64,000 nt of DNA from assembly GCA_009838075.1 (NCBI GenBank), contig VXSG01000096.1, positions 1-64,000 of the forward strand, written 5' to 3'. The notes beneath the pieces were generated by a model that saw only the letters and a list, made by a program, of their open reading frames with translations, had not been told where the DNA came from and ran no database searches. Shown here one piece after another: positions 34,142 to 45,040 of the stretch; position 1 is the first letter of the stretch, and every line of letters starts with the position of its first letter. Source of the stretch: Boseongicola sp. SB0665_bin_10 (GTDB lineage Bacteria > Pseudomonadota > Alphaproteobacteria > Rhodobacterales > Rhodobacteraceae). The translations under genes and the position numbers were made by a program.

Positions 34142-34321
34142 TCTTCAAGATGTCCAAATACGCAGCTTCGGTCCGTTTAGGCCGTGAGCGCGGCACGCAT
34201 CCGCGGGACCTCTATTAGGCAATTCTTCCGTACTCCTGACACGTATGCCGATAAGCCGTACATAGTGGATCGCGAGAAGAATCTCGCCATTCTGGCGCAA
34301 TGTCAGGCCAAGGAGGCAATC

Positions 34322-34636
34322 ATGTTGGCGTTTGAGGACAGCACTGTTGCTGTCGACGAGCCCAAGAGCGCTCGGCTGGAAGCGCGTACGCAGCCTTCGG
34401 TGAAGGGTGTGATCAGTCGTGCAGCAACCCTGAGCGGCGTTGAATTGAGTTCCTTTGTTGTGAGTGCCGCATACAAGGCTGCGCAAAGAACGATCGAAGC
34501 GCACAAGATGACGGCGTTGGAGAGTGAGGTGGATCGTGCCGCGTTCTTCGCGGCTCTCGAGAATCCCCCTGAGCCGAATGATCGGCTTAAGCAGGCGTTT
34601 GCGTTGCGCGGGAAGCTGATTGCGAATGCCGACTAA
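34322..34636 (+). CDS. DUF1778-type antitoxin (TacA-like)
   Basis: A 104-residue ribbon-helix-helix antitoxin from the ATG at 34322, which has AGGAGG six bases upstream; an in-frame extension to 34184 has no ribosome site. SARLEARTQPSVKGVISRAA then TLSGVELSSFVVSAAYKAAQ is the DUF1778 DNA-binding core, and the acidic C-terminus (AAFFAALENPPEPNDRLKQA) wraps the toxin in this family. It overlaps the acetyltransferase toxin gene by 11 bases. Confidence 0.88.
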   Translation: MLAFEDSTVAVDEPKSARLEARTQPSVKGVISRAATLSGVELSSFVVSAAYKAAQRTIEAHKMTALESEVDRAAFFAALENPPEPNDRLKQAFALRGKLIANAD

Positions 34637-35174
34637 CGCTGTCGGCGAAGCCAAGTACACCATCGAGCCGTTCGATCCCAAGAGGCAGGACCGGGCGGCT
34701 TTCTCTTGTGGCGTGGCGCAAATCGACAACTACCTGAAGCTCACGGCAAGGAAGGGCGCAAAGGCTGACGTGGTCCGCATTTGGGTCGTGCTCGATGGCG
34801 ACCGCCGCATCGTCGGGTTCTACGGGATCAACATGCATTCCGTCGTCGCAGAAGACATGCCGGAAGCCTTGGCCAAAAAGGCACTCCGGCACGGTGTTCT
34901 GCCGACCGCGTTCATTTCCATGATCGGCGTTGATCAGTCAATGCAGGGGCAGGGCCTTGGAAGCGCACTGCTCGCCGATGCGCTCAGTCGCATCGGGCGC
35001 GTCTCGGACGAAATCGGGACCTGCGCTGTTCTGCTGGATGTCTTCGACTGCGGCGAACCCGAAACCGTGGCGCGGCGGAAAACCTATTGCGAGTCCTTCG
35101 GATTCATCCCCCTCCCTGATCAGCCGCTGCGCCTGTTCATGCCGATTCAGACCGTAAGGGCACTATCGGGCTGA
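34626..35174 (+). CDS. GNAT-family acetyltransferase toxin (TacT-like)
   Basis: A 182-residue GNAT enzyme from the ATG at 34626, overlapping the antitoxin stop. The acetyl-CoA-binding loop is DQSMQGQGLGSALLADALSR. FSCGVAQIDNYLKLTARKGA near the N-terminus is typical of TacT-type toxins that acetylate aminoacyl-tRNA. RRKTYCESFGFIPLPDQPLR contains the family's catalytic Tyr region. With the DUF1778 gene it forms a complete module. Confidence 0.87.
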   Translation: MPTNAVGEAKYTIEPFDPKRQDRAAFSCGVAQIDNYLKLTARKGAKADVVRIWVVLDGDRRIVGFYGINMHSVVAEDMPEALAKKALRHGVLPTAFISMIGVDQSMQGQGLGSALLADALSRIGRVSDEIGTCAVLLDVFDCGEPETVARRKTYCESFGFIPLPDQPLRLFMPIQTVRALSG

Positions 35175-35218
35175 TCTACTCGTCATGCCGGGACCCGATA
35201 CCCGCCATCAGGAGAACA

Positions 35219-35246
35219 CCGCCTATCTCGTGCACGAGGTAGGCGG
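35219..35246. repeat. 28-bp palindromic repeat, copy 1
   Basis: The stretch folds back on itself with 14 consecutive pairs (13 Watson-Crick, one G-U) centred on CGTGCACG. It lies 45 bases after the TacT stop and may terminate that transcript. A related copy is at 55931-55958 with 12 identical central bases and the same right arm, TAGGCGG. Confidence 0.7.
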
Positions 35247-35443
35247 ACATGTGTGTCCAGCATTGATCGGCTGGGTGCTTCCCGCATGTCAACCTTCCTC
35301 CATTGGCCCCATTGCGTGTTCCCCGATCAGGCCACTTCAAGATGCCATTGATGGCCTTCCGCGAAGCCGTTCGATCCTCTGAATGCACCTGTCCCAAGTC
35401 TGCCTGTCGCCGCTTCAACGCCTCGCCGACCGGCATGGCAGTC

Positions 35444-36187
35444 TCATCCGTCCTCGCGAAGTCTGACGGCTGCATCTCCGGCCCGCATGGCGTCATCGAC
35501 CCGATCCAGGCGCAAATAGGCCAGCCCCAGACCGTCACTCTGCGAATGGAGCGCGCCCGCAACCTGCCCCTTGCCGTTCAGCACTTCGGTGCCGACCGGC
35601 GCCTCGCCAGTGACACGAACCCGCTTCAGTCCCTTGCGAAGACTCGCCTTGTGCTTCATCCGTGCAGTGACCTCCTGGCCTACATAGCAGCCCTTCTTGA
35701 AATCAACGCCGTTCAACCGCTCGAAGCACGCCTCAAGGGGATAGGTGCTGTTTGGAAGCAACTCGATGCCACTTTCCGGCACTCCTGCTGCGACGCGAAT
35801 CGCCTCCCAATCCGCCGCGTCGCCCATTCGACCGTCGTAGGCCCGCCAGCCCAGCGCAGGATCTCGCGGGTCGGGAAACGCGCCCTCCGGCGCATTGCCA
35901 AGGCCTCGCGCGACGGCGATGTCCGTTTCCTCGATCGTCACGTCTGCCCGTAGCCTGTACATCTGGAGGCGCTGCATCAGCCCCTTCGCAAGCACCTCCG
36001 CCACATCGAGCAGGATCGCGTCTCCGTCGGAAACGAGGAAGAAATCCGCGAGATACTTGCCTTGTGGCGTGAGGAGAGCAGCCCAGACAAGCCCGTCCTT
36101 CAGGCGTGCCACGTCGTTGGTGACGAGGTTCTGGAGAAATTCTTCCCGGTCAGCTCCGGCAATCCGAATGACCTTGCGTCCGCCCAT
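35444..36187 (-). CDS. ygfZ: Folate-binding protein YgfZ
   Basis: A 247-residue T-protein-fold protein from the ATG at 36187 (AGGAGG nine bases upstream). The family signature KGCYVGQEVTARMKHKA contains the conserved Cys. It starts RKVIRIAGADREEFLQNLVT, as is usual. YgfZ supports assembly or repair of certain iron-sulfur enzymes using folate. It is divergent from the glycosyltransferase gene, 57 bases away. Normal in length for alphaproteobacteria. Confidence 0.9.
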   Translation of the reverse strand: MGGRKVIRIAGADREEFLQNLVTNDVARLKDGLVWAALLTPQGKYLADFFLVSDGDAILLDVAEVLAKGLMQRLQMYRLRADVTIEETDIAVARGLGNAPEGAFPDPRDPALGWRAYDGRMGDAADWEAIRVAAGVPESGIELLPNSTYPLEACFERLNGVDFKKGCYVGQEVTARMKHKASLRKGLKRVRVTGEAPVGTEVLNGKGQVAGALHSQSDGLGLAYLRLDRVDDAMRAGDAAVRLREDG

Positions 36188-36244
36188 GCTGGCCTCCTGC
36201 GGGTTTCCGGGCCAATATAGGGACTTGCCAGCCAAATTGCAGCC

Positions 36245-36943
36245 ATGCCCGCACCCATTGCCGTCATCATCCCTACGCTCAACGCGGCCCATGCCCTGCC
36301 GGCCACGACCGAGGCGCTTCTTGGCGGACTGACGGACGGGCTGGTCGCCGAGCTTGTCCTTTCCGATGGCGGCTCGAAGGACGGCATCACCGACGTTGCA
36401 AGAGAACTGGGAGCGACACTCGTGACCGGCCCCAAGGGACGCGGAGGGCAGATTTCGCGAGGGATCGCGGCTGCACAGGCTCCCTGGATGCTGATTCTTC
36501 ACGCCGACACGCATCTCTCGGATGGCTGGGCCCAAGCCGTGCGCAGCCACATGGAGAACCATCCCGACAAGGCGGGCTGGTTCCGGCTCCGGTTTCGGGC
36601 GAACGGCTTCGCGCCTCGACTGGTCGCAGCAGGCGCGAATCTCCGCTCATTCCTCCTTGGGCTGCCCTATGGCGACCAGGGGCTGCTCGTCGCACGCGCA
36701 ACACTGGAGGAAGTCGGTGGCGTGCCTGACATTCCGCTAATGGAGGACCTGGCCCTCGCCCACCGCCTCAAGGGTCGCCTTCGCCCGCTCGACGCAATCG
36801 CGTTCACGTCGGCCGAACGTTACGAGGCCGAGGGATGGCTGCGGCGAAGCACCGGCAATCTTGGCACGCTCATGCGCTATCTCCGCGGCGCTTCTCCCGA
36901 GGAGCTCGTCGCCCGTTACGAAGGGCAGGACCAGCACCGGTAG
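36245..36943 (+). CDS. Family 2 glycosyltransferase, TIGR04283-like
   Basis: A 232-residue GT-A fold glycosyltransferase. IAVIIPTLNAAHALPATTEA is the nucleotide-sugar-binding start; LSDGGSKDGITDVA carries the first acidic motif and ILHADTHLSDGWAQA the metal-binding region. GNLGTLMRYLRGASPEEL near the end is typical of the TIGR04283 group, some of which are linked to arsenosugar synthesis. No arsenic genes are nearby, so the acceptor remains unknown. Convergent with glmM, seven bases apart. Confidence 0.85.
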   Translation: MPAPIAVIIPTLNAAHALPATTEALLGGLTDGLVAELVLSDGGSKDGITDVARELGATLVTGPKGRGGQISRGIAAAQAPWMLILHADTHLSDGWAQAVRSHMENHPDKAGWFRLRFRANGFAPRLVAAGANLRSFLLGLPYGDQGLLVARATLEEVGGVPDIPLMEDLALAHRLKGRLRPLDAIAFTSAERYEAEGWLRRSTGNLGTLMRYLRGASPEELVARYEGQDQHR

Positions 36944-36950
36944 GACTGGT

Positions 36951-38294
36951 TCAGGCCGCAGCCTCGACATCAGCCACGATCCCTTCCACGACTTCCTTCA
37001 GGAGCGCTTCGTCCTCGCATTCCGCCATTACCCGAATCAGCGATTCGGTTCCCGAGCGACGGATCAGGAGACGACCGGTTCCTGCCAGTCGCTTCTCGGC
37101 TGCCGTGATCGCGCCCTTCACGGTCGCGGATTCGAGGGGCTGCGCGTCCTCGGGGCACCGTATGTTCTTGAGGAGCTGCGGCACGGGCTCGAACATGTGG
37201 CGAAGTTCGCTTGCAGATCGTCCGGTGCGTTGCATCTCGGCCAGGAAGTGAGCTCCTGCGAGCAGGCCGTCGCCGGTCGTCGCATGGTCCGTCATGACGA
37301 TATGCCCCGACTGCTCGCCGCCAAGATTGTACCCGCCGGCGCGCATTTCCTCGACCACGTAACGGTCGCCCACGGACGTGCGCAGCAGCGAGACGCCCCG
37401 ACCCGCCAGGAATCGTTCCAGACCGAGATTTGACATCACTGTCGTCACCAGTGTGCTGCCCCGAAGCCGGCCCTCATCGGCCCAGCGCGCCGCGAACAAC
37501 GCCATGATCTGGTCGCCATCGGCGACCTTGCCCGTCTCGTCGATGATCATCACGCGGTCCGCATCGCCGTCCAGGCAAATGGCGACATCGGCGCCGCCGG
37601 ACGCCACGGCTTCCGCAGCCGTGGCGATACATGTCGTGCCGCAGTTCTTGTTGATGTTCTTCCCGTCGGGCGAAGTGCCGACTTCCGTCACCGTGGCACC
37701 CAGCTTGCCGAGCAGTTCTGGCGCCGCGCGATAGGCGGCCCCGTTCGCGCAATCGATCACGACCTTCATGCCGGCAAGGTCCAGGTCGCCTGGAAGCGTG
37801 GATCGCAGATTCTCGACATATCTGGATGGCCCGCCTTCCACGCGCTGGGCGCGACCGATGCCGACCGGATCGGCCAGCTTGATGTCGCCCTCCATGATCG
37901 CCTCGATTGCGGCCTCGGCGTCGTCCGAAAGCTTGAAGCCGTCGGGGCCGAAGAACTTCACGCCATTGTCTTCATGAGAATTGTGGCTGGCCGAAATCAT
38001 CACTCCGACGTCGGCCCCCATGGAACGCACCAGCAAGCCGACGGCGGGCGTCGGCACCGGGCCAAGCAGGAGCACGTTCATGCCGGTCGACGTGAAACCC
38101 GCCGTCAAGGCGCTTTCGAACATGTAGCCGGAGAGCCTCGTGTCCTTGCCGATGACGACGTGGTGCGGGGCGGAACCGTCCCGGTGAAAGTAGCGTCCCG
38201 CGGCAGCACCGAGACGCAGAACGGCATCCGCAGTCATGGGATGCGTGTTGACGCGCCCGCGCGCGCCGTCAGTGCCGAACAGCTTGCGTGTCAT
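36951..38294 (-). CDS. glmM: Phosphoglucosamine mutase GlmM
   Basis: A 447-residue phosphohexomutase that converts glucosamine-6-phosphate to glucosamine-1-phosphate for cell-wall precursor synthesis. KLFGTDGARGRVNTHPMTAD is the start of the family, the active-site phosphoserine is in VMISASHNSHEDNG, the metal loop is CLDGDADRVMIID, and the sugar/phosphate sites are GGEQSGHIV and RRSGTESLIRVM. The ATG at 38294 is preferred to an upstream in-frame ATG. Full length. Confidence 0.95.
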   Translation of the reverse strand: MTRKLFGTDGARGRVNTHPMTADAVLRLGAAAGRYFHRDGSAPHHVVIGKDTRLSGYMFESALTAGFTSTGMNVLLLGPVPTPAVGLLVRSMGADVGVMISASHNSHEDNGVKFFGPDGFKLSDDAEAAIEAIMEGDIKLADPVGIGRAQRVEGGPSRYVENLRSTLPGDLDLAGMKVVIDCANGAAYRAAPELLGKLGATVTEVGTSPDGKNINKNCGTTCIATAAEAVASGGADVAICLDGDADRVMIIDETGKVADGDQIMALFAARWADEGRLRGSTLVTTVMSNLGLERFLAGRGVSLLRTSVGDRYVVEEMRAGGYNLGGEQSGHIVMTDHATTGDGLLAGAHFLAEMQRTGRSASELRHMFEPVPQLLKNIRCPEDAQPLESATVKGAITAAEKRLAGTGRLLIRRSGTESLIRVMAECEDEALLKEVVEGIVADVEAAA

Positions 38295-38467
38295 CTGCCC
38301 AACCGGATGCCTCGCCTTTTTTGCAATCATAGCATGCCCACGCTGGATTCCGAAACCGCCATTGCAAATTCAACCAAAGAGTCACTGGTGCACCTGACAT
38401 GCGCAGAACCCGCGCGACGGAGAAGCCGGCAATCCGCTCCACCATGGAACTTTCGGGAGCCGACGGC

Positions 38468-39154
38468 TCAAAGCACGGGATCCCTGCACGCAAGAACGGG
38501 TGCCGTCAAGTCACCCAGCCTGTGCCTCTGCGTTCCGCTGGCGTCAAAATTCGAGGGTTCGAGCCAAGCCTCGAACGCCTCCTTGAGAGCTGGCCATTCG
38601 CTGTCAATGCACGCGTACCAGGCCGTGTCACGATTCCGTCCCTTGACGACCGTCGCCTGCCGAAACACCCCTTCGTAGGAAAAGCCGAATCGCTCCGCCG
38701 CACGCCGCGAGCGGTGATTCGCCGCGTCGCACTTCCACTCGAACCTTCGATAACCCGCTTCGAAGGACCAGCGCATCAGCTGAAAGACCGCTTCGGTGGC
38801 CTCTCGAGTCCGCTGAAGGCGAGGCGAGAACGTAAGCCAGCCCGTCTCGATCGAACCCGCGGCAGGCTTGATCCGCATCAGGCTGAGAGTGCCTCCGAGC
38901 CGGCCGTCCTCCATGCGCACCGCATAGTGCAACGGGTCGGGCGACGCGCGTGCCGCGTCCGTCCAAACCAGATAGCCGGCCTTGTCGAACGGACCGTGCG
39001 GAAGATACTCCCACATCCTGCCGTCGGCATCCTCGGCGAAGGCTTCCATCAATCCGGCGAGATGTGCGCGTTCGACCGGCTCCAGCACAACATAGCGTCC
39101 TGCAATTGCCGTTCGAGATGGCAGTGGCGGAGGTGACCAGTCCTTCATGCTCAT
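38468..39154 (-). CDS. GNAT-family N-acetyltransferase (RimJ/RimL-like)
   Basis: A 228-residue acetyltransferase of the RimJ/RimL type. GRYVVLEPVERAHLAGLMEA, ETGWLTFSPRLQRTREATEA and WKCDAANHRSRRAAERFGFS followed by YEGVFRQATVVKGRNRDTAW are the family blocks, with the acetyl-CoA loop altered as is common here. It acts on an amine or protein N-terminus of unknown identity. It lies downstream of aspS on the same strand. Confidence 0.88.
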   Translation of the reverse strand: MSMKDWSPPPLPSRTAIAGRYVVLEPVERAHLAGLMEAFAEDADGRMWEYLPHGPFDKAGYLVWTDAARASPDPLHYAVRMEDGRLGGTLSLMRIKPAAGSIETGWLTFSPRLQRTREATEAVFQLMRWSFEAGYRRFEWKCDAANHRSRRAAERFGFSYEGVFRQATVVKGRNRDTAWYACIDSEWPALKEAFEAWLEPSNFDASGTQRHRLGDLTAPVLACRDPVL

Positions 39155-39258
39155 GGTTCTGCCGTCCTCAGGTCCTCGAATTCGCGGCGCAATGCGTCAT
39201 CCGGGCCGGATCGACAGCCACGTCGCCGTCCTCCGGATCTCGCATCACGATCCGACGA

Positions 39259-41043
39259 TCACTCTTCGCGCGGCAGCGTTCGCAATCGAAGCTCACGCAA
39301 CTGCTCTCGGGTCGGCTCCGTGGGAGCATCCATCATGAGATCTTCCGCCCTCTGGTTCATCGGAAAGAGAATGACTTCGCGGATGTTCGCCTCGTCGGCC
39401 AGGAGCATGACGATCCGGTCGATCCCCGCGGCGCAACCGCCGTGCGGCGGCGCACCAAAGCGCAGCGCATTGACCATGCCGCCAAATCGGGCGCGCACCT
39501 CGTCCTCTCCATAACCCGCAATCTCGAAGGCCCGGAACATGATCTCGGGTTGATGGTTGCGGATTGCGCCCGAGGCAATTTCGTGACCGTTGCACACCAG
39601 GTCATACTGGAATCCCAGGGCGTCCAGCGGATTGCCCGCAAGCGCGGCCATGCCCCCCTGGGGCATCGAGAACGGATTGTGCTCGAAATCGATCGCGCCA
39701 CTTTCCTCATCCTCTATGTAGAGCGGGAAATCGACAATCCAGGCGAACGCAAACCGGTCCTTCTCGACAAGTCCAAGCTCCTCGCCTATGAGCACGCGGG
39801 CCTTTCCCGCCACGGCTTCAAAGCTCTTCGCCTTGCCGCCCAGGAAGAACGCGGCGTCGCCAGAGGTCAGGTCGAGCTGTCTCCTGATGGCCTCCGTGCG
39901 TTCGGGGCCGATGTTTTTTGCGACCGGCCCGGCCGCCTCCATTCCGCCATTGCCGTCGCGCCAGATGATGTAGCCCATGCCCGGAAGGCCCGCTCCCTGG
40001 GCAAACGCATTCATGCGGTCGCAGAACCGGCGGCTGCCGCCGCCCGGCGCGGGAATCGTGCGGACTTCCGTGCCGTCCTGTTCCAGGATCCTGGCGAATG
40101 TCGCGAATCCGGATCCCCGGAAATGCTCCGAGACATCCTCCATCCTGATCGGGATCCTCAGGTCGGGCTTGTCGGTCCCGTAACAGAGCATCGTGTCGCG
40201 ATACGGAATCTGCGGCCAGTCGACGACCGGATCCACGTCACGGCTCGCTGCAAACTCGGAGAAAACCCCCTCGATCACGGGCGAAACCGTGTCGAAGACG
40301 TCCTGCTGCGTCACGAAGCTCATTTCCATGTCGAGCTGGTAGAAGTCGGTGGGCGAACGGTCGGCGCGCGGATCTTCATCTCGGAAGCATGGTGCGACCT
40401 GGAAGTATCGATCGAAGCCGGAAACCATCAAGAGCTGCTTGAACTGCTGCGGCGCCTGCGGAAGGGCGTAGAACTTGCCCGGATGAAGCCGCGAGGGTAC
40501 GAGGAAATCCCGCGCGCCTTCGGGGCTGGATGCCGTGATGATCGGCGTCTGGTGCTCGCGGAATCCGGCGTCCCACATGCGCCGCCGAATGCTGGCCACC
40601 ACATCCGAGCGGAGCTTCATGTTTCGCTGCATCGCCTCGCGCCGAAGGTCGAGGAACCTGTATCGCAGCCGCGTCTCCTCCGGGTACTCCTGGTCACCGA
40701 ACACGATCAGCGGAAGCTCCTCCGCAGCTCCCAGGACCTCGAGATCGCGGATGAAGACCTCGATGTCGCCGGTGGAGATCTTCGGGTTCACGAGATCGGC
40801 GTCCCGCGCCTTCACCTCGCCGTCTATCCGGATGCACCACTCCGAGCGAACCTTCTCCACCTCCGCGAAGGCGGGGCTGTCCGGGTCGGCGAGGACCTGG
40901 GTCACGCCATAATGGTCGCGAAGGTCGACGAACAGCACGCCGCCATGATCTCGAACGCGGTGGACCCAGCCCGAAAGACGCACGGTCTCGCCTACATGGG
41001 AGGCATTGAGTTCGGCACAGTTGTGACTTCGAAAGGCGTGCAT
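39259..41043 (-). CDS. aspS: Aspartyl-tRNA synthetase
   Basis: A 594-residue class II synthetase. The N-terminal OB fold ([20 protein letters not shown]) binds the anticodon; motif 2 is near [20 protein letters not shown] and motif 3 in [20 protein letters not shown]. The bacterial GAD insertion is present, giving the full bacterial length. Start ATG at 41043, just before an alternative in-frame extension that does not resemble the family. It is divergent from carB with a 205-base intergenic region. Confidence 0.95.
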   Translation of the reverse strand: MHAFRSHNCAELNASHVGETVRLSGWVHRVRDHGGVLFVDLRDHYGVTQVLADPDSPAFAEVEKVRSEWCIRIDGEVKARDADLVNPKISTGDIEVFIRDLEVLGAAEELPLIVFGDQEYPEETRLRYRFLDLRREAMQRNMKLRSDVVASIRRRMWDAGFREHQTPIITASSPEGARDFLVPSRLHPGKFYALPQAPQQFKQLLMVSGFDRYFQVAPCFRDEDPRADRSPTDFYQLDMEMSFVTQQDVFDTVSPVIEGVFSEFAASRDVDPVVDWPQIPYRDTMLCYGTDKPDLRIPIRMEDVSEHFRGSGFATFARILEQDGTEVRTIPAPGGGSRRFCDRMNAFAQGAGLPGMGYIIWRDGNGGMEAAGPVAKNIGPERTEAIRRQLDLTSGDAAFFLGGKAKSFEAVAGKARVLIGEELGLVEKDRFAFAWIVDFPLYIEDEESGAIDFEHNPFSMPQGGMAALAGNPLDALGFQYDLVCNGHEIASGAIRNHQPEIMFRAFEIAGYGEDEVRARFGGMVNALRFGAPPHGGCAAGIDRIVMLLADEANIREVILFPMNQRAEDLMMDAPTEPTREQLRELRLRTLPREE

Positions 41044-41248
41044 GTAGTTGCGTCTCCTGATTGCAGGGCGCCGATACAACTTGCAACGGGCCGGAAGTCA
41101 AGCGGACAGGCGACGCCAAGACCGGGCGGGCTTGCCGTTTGCCGGAACCCGGCGTCACAAAACTTGCCAGCGCCTCGGTTAACCCCTTGCGCAGGAACGG
41201 CCAATCCCTATAACGCAGGACAATTTGCGCGTGACCACGAGGCAGCGG

Positions 41249-44200
41249 ATGCCGAAGAGAACCGACATTGGGTCCATCATGATAATCGGGGCCGGCCCAA
41301 TCGTTATTGGACAGGCTTGCGAGTTCGACTACTCGGGCGCACAGGCCTGCAAGGCGCTTCGCGAGGAGGGCTTTCGCGTCGTGCTCGTGAACTCGAATCC
41401 GGCCACGATCATGACCGACCCTGGCTTGGCGGACGCAACCTATATCGAGCCCATCACGCCTGAAGTCGTGGCCAAGATCATCGAAAGGGAGCGGCCCGAC
41501 GCGCTTCTGCCGACCATGGGCGGGCAGACTGGCCTCAACACGTCCCTCGCGCTGCAGGAGATGGGCGTCCTGGAGAAGTTCGGAGTCGAAATGATCGGCG
41601 CCAGGCCGGAAGCCATCGAAATGGCCGAGAACCGCAAGCTCTTCAGGGAGGCAATGGAGCGGATCGGCCTCGAGAACCCGAAGGCTGCGATTGCCGACGC
41701 GCCAAGGGACGCCGAAGGCCGATTTGACATCCCCAAGGGTGTCGAGCGCGCGATGGCAGCGCTGGGCGAAGTGGGGCTTCCCGCAATCATCCGGCCCGCT
41801 TTCACCCTGGGCGGCACCGGCGGCGGCGTCGCCTACAACCGCACCGAGTATCTCGAGATGTGCCGCCGGGGGCTCGAAGCCTCTCCCGTCGCGCAGATCC
41901 TGATTGACGAGAGCCTGCTCGGCTGGAAGGAGTTCGAGATGGAAGTGGTCCGTGATCGGGCGGACAACGCGATCATCGTGTGCTCCATCGAGAACGTCGA
42001 TCCCATGGGCGTCCACACGGGAGACTCCATCACGGTCGCCCCGGCGCTGACCCTCACCGACAAGGAATACCAGCGGATGCGGACGGCCTCGATCGCCGTT
42101 CTCCGCGAGATTGGCGTCGAGACCGGAGGCTCGAACGTCCAGTGGGCGGTGAATCCCGAAGACGGGCGCATGGTCGTGATCGAGATGAACCCGCGGGTTT
42201 CCCGGTCATCGGCCCTGGCGTCGAAGGCCACGGGTTTCCCGATCGCCAAGATCGCCGCAAAGCTCGCCGTGGGCTTCACGCTGGACGAGCTCGACAACGA
42301 CATAACCAAGGTAACGCCCGCCTCGTTCGAGCCGACGATCGACTACGTGGTCACGAAGATCCCGCGATTTGCCTTCGAGAAGTTCCCGGGCAGCGAACCG
42401 TCGCTCACGACTTCGATGAAATCGGTGGGCGAAGCCATGGCCATCGGCCGCACGTTCCACGAAAGCATGCAGAAGGCGCTTGCGTCGCTCGAGACCGGCC
42501 TGACCGGGCTTGACGAGATCGAGATTCCCGGCGCCCCTCCCTTGCCGGCACCGTTCTGCAACGGCAGCACCACCGCCGCCACCGAGGAAGGTGCCGGCGG
42601 CGACGGGCGCGCAGCCATCACGGCAGCCCTTGCCAGGCTGACGCCGGACAGGCTGCGGATCATCGCGCAAGCGATGCGGCACGGGCTTTCGGACTGCGAC
42701 ATTCAGGCCGTGACGAACTTCGATCCCTGGTTCCTCACCCGGATCCGCGAAATCGTGGACGCCGAGGCCGCGGTGCTGGAAAGCGGGCTGCCCGAATCCA
42801 GGGAGGGCCTGCGCAAGCTGAAAGTGCTGGGCTTCACCGACGCACGGCTGGCGAAACTGGCCGCCCGTCCGGAAGAAAGCGTCCGTCGCAGCCGCCACGG
42901 TCTGGGTGTCCACGCGGCCTTCAAGCGAATCGACACCTGCGCGGCGGAATTCGAGGCGCACACGCCATACATGTATTCGACCTACGAAGCGCCCGCCATG
43001 GGCGAGGCCGAATGCGAGGCGAACCCGACCGAGCGGCGCAAGGTGGTCATTCTCGGCGGCGGTCCCAACCGCATTGGCCAGGGAATCGAGTTCGACTATT
43101 GCTGCTGCCACGCCTGTTTCGCGCTCTCCGAGGCGGGCTTTGAGACGATAATGATAAACTGCAATCCGGAGACCGTCTCCACGGATTACGACACCTCGGA
43201 CCGGCTGTATTTCGAGCCTCTGACATTCGAGCATGTCATGGAGATCCTGCGGGTCGAGCAGGAACGCGGCACGCTCCATGGGGTGATCGTGCAATTCGGC
43301 GGGCAGACCCCCCTGAAGCTCGCCAATGCGCTGCATGACGCGGACATTCCCATTCTCGGCACGTCACCGGATGCGATTGACCTGGCTGAGGACCGGAAGC
43401 GCTTCCAGGAACTCGTCAACCGCCTGGACCTGAAGCAGCCCCGGAACGGCATAGCGCATTCCCGAGAGGAGGCGCTCTCCGTCGCCGACGACATCGGCTA
43501 TCCGCTGGTGATCCGACCGTCCTACGTGCTTGGCGGTCGCGCGATGCAGATCGTCCGCGATGCCAGCCAGCTCGAGCGATACATTCGCGACGCCGTCGTC
43601 GTCTCGGGCGAAAGCCCCGTCCTGCTCGACAGCTATCTTGACGGCGCAACCGAGGTGGACGTGGACGCGATCTGCGACGGAGCGGATGTGCATGTTTCCG
43701 GCATCATGGAGCACATCGAGGAGGCCGGCGTCCATTCGGGCGACAGCGCATGTTCGCTGCCACCGCACTCGCTTCCAAACGGAATCATCGACGAACTCGT
43801 CCACCAGACCGGGGCATTGGCCCGGGAACTGAAGGTTGTCGGGCTGATGAACGTGCAGTACGCGATCAAGGGCGAAGACATCTACCTCATCGAAGTCAAT
43901 CCGCGTGCCTCGCGGACCGTGCCATTCGTGGCCAAGGCGGTGGACAGCGCCATCGCCTCGATTGCGGCTCGCGTGATGGCTGGCGAGAAACTCTCCGATT
44001 TCCCAATCCAGGCCACCAACGGCGACGGCGGCACGGATCCCATGACGCTCAGGGAATTTCGCACGCCGTGGTACTCGGTCAAGGAGGCCGTGCTGCCCTT
44101 CGCGCGCTTCCCCGGCGTCGACACGCTTCTCGGTCCGGAGATGCGGTCGACCGGGGAGGTCATGGGATGGGACAGGAGCTTCGCGCGCGCATTCCTCAAG

Positions 44201-44623
44201 GCGCAGCTTGGCGCAGGCGCCATGCTTCCCGAAGAAGGGACGGTCTTCTTCTCCATCAAGAACGCGGACAAGACGGAAGAGCTGGTCGAAACGGCACGAA
44301 CGTTGAACAGGCTCGGACTGAAGATCCTCGCCACGCGCGGCACCGCAAGGTTCCTGACCGACAACGGCGTTCCGTCAGACATCGTGAACAAGGTCTACGA
44401 AGGCGGGCGCACGATCATTGACGTGATGAAGGACGGCGAGGTGGCGCTTGTCATGAACACGACCGAGGGCGCCCAGGCCATCGAGGACTCGCGATCGATG
44501 AGAAGCGTGACGCTCATGGACAGGATACCGTATTTCACGACTGCAGCAGGGATTCACGCGGCGGTGCTCGCCATGGAATCAAGGGCGGAAGGCGAACTGG
44601 GTGTGAGATCACTGCAGGATTGA
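41249..44623 (+). CDS. carB: Carbamoyl-phosphate synthase large subunit
   Basis: A 1124-residue enzyme making carbamoyl phosphate for arginine and pyrimidine synthesis, with glutamine-derived ammonia from CarA. Two tandem ATP-grasp halves are seen: [20 protein letters not shown] opens the first and [20 protein letters not shown] the second; the C-terminal MGS-like allosteric domain follows from about residue 960. A low-complexity linker ([20 protein letters not shown], about residues 435-460) is an insertion often seen in alphaproteobacterial CarB. Start ATG at 41249 ([12 protein letters not shown]). Confidence 0.96.
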   Translation: MPKRTDIGSIMIIGAGPIVIGQACEFDYSGAQACKALREEGFRVVLVNSNPATIMTDPGLADATYIEPITPEVVAKIIERERPDALLPTMGGQTGLNTSLALQEMGVLEKFGVEMIGARPEAIEMAENRKLFREAMERIGLENPKAAIADAPRDAEGRFDIPKGVERAMAALGEVGLPAIIRPAFTLGGTGGGVAYNRTEYLEMCRRGLEASPVAQILIDESLLGWKEFEMEVVRDRADNAIIVCSIENVDPMGVHTGDSITVAPALTLTDKEYQRMRTASIAVLREIGVETGGSNVQWAVNPEDGRMVVIEMNPRVSRSSALASKATGFPIAKIAAKLAVGFTLDELDNDITKVTPASFEPTIDYVVTKIPRFAFEKFPGSEPSLTTSMKSVGEAMAIGRTFHESMQKALASLETGLTGLDEIEIPGAPPLPAPFCNGSTTAATEEGAGGDGRAAITAALARLTPDRLRIIAQAMRHGLSDCDIQAVTNFDPWFLTRIREIVDAEAAVLESGLPESREGLRKLKVLGFTDARLAKLAARPEESVRRSRHGLGVHAAFKRIDTCAAEFEAHTPYMYSTYEAPAMGEAECEANPTERRKVVILGGGPNRIGQGIEFDYCCCHACFALSEAGFETIMINCNPETVSTDYDTSDRLYFEPLTFEHVMEILRVEQERGTLHGVIVQFGGQTPLKLANALHDADIPILGTSPDAIDLAEDRKRFQELVNRLDLKQPRNGIAHSREEALSVADDIGYPLVIRPSYVLGGRAMQIVRDASQLERYIRDAVVVSGESPVLLDSYLDGATEVDVDAICDGADVHVSGIMEHIEEAGVHSGDSACSLPPHSLPNGIIDELVHQTGALARELKVVGLMNVQYAIKGEDIYLIEVNPRASRTVPFVAKAVDSAIASIAARVMAGEKLSDFPIQATNGDGGTDPMTLREFRTPWYSVKEAVLPFARFPGVDTLLGPEMRSTGEVMGWDRSFARAFLKAQLGAGAMLPEEGTVFFSIKNADKTEELVETARTLNRLGLKILATRGTARFLTDNGVPSDIVNKVYEGGRTIIDVMKDGEVALVMNTTEGAQAIEDSRSMRSVTLMDRIPYFTTAAGIHAAVLAMESRAEGELGVRSLQD

Positions 44624-45040
44624 GCGGCTCGCATTGCAGGCCCGCGTCCGGGTGCATGAACAAGGGAGGACGAGACGCGGCGTCCCCACCCGCGAACGGA
44701 GGGCCGCAAGACGGGCCGACAATGCGCTTTCGATCAAGATGTCGGCTGGCGCCTTGACGGTGTTCCGGGGAAGCAATCGCAAATCCGAGTTTCGCTTGCC
44801 GTATTCGACGCGGTCGCCCGGCAACCCGGGGCGGGCAGTCGGCCCGCCACGATGTCGACCAGCCTGATCGTGGTCGAGAATCTCCGCCAATGGATGTGGG
44901 AACGGGCCGCGAAACGTCTGCCGACGGGCGCTGTCCGCCCGATTGATGAAAATTGTGGCGATGGAAGTGCGCCCGCACCCGTGCGTTTGCCACACGACTG
45001 TGCCAAATTCGTCAGATCGGAATGAAAGGGAGAGGCATGG
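44624..45040. other. Gap between carB and the DMT transporter gene
   Basis: About 415 bases without a supported gene. Open frames on both strands lack motifs and starts. The AGGGAGAGG just before 45041 is the ribosome site of the next gene. Confidence 0.45.

Noticed and set aside
38950-41463. A long plus-strand open frame of over 800 codons
   Set aside because: It is antisense to aspS and the GNAT gene and shows no family motifs; high-GC shadow.
44609-44995. A 128-codon minus-strand frame in the carB-DMT gap
   Set aside because: It overlaps the carB end, lacks a ribosome site and has Arg/Pro-rich shadow composition.
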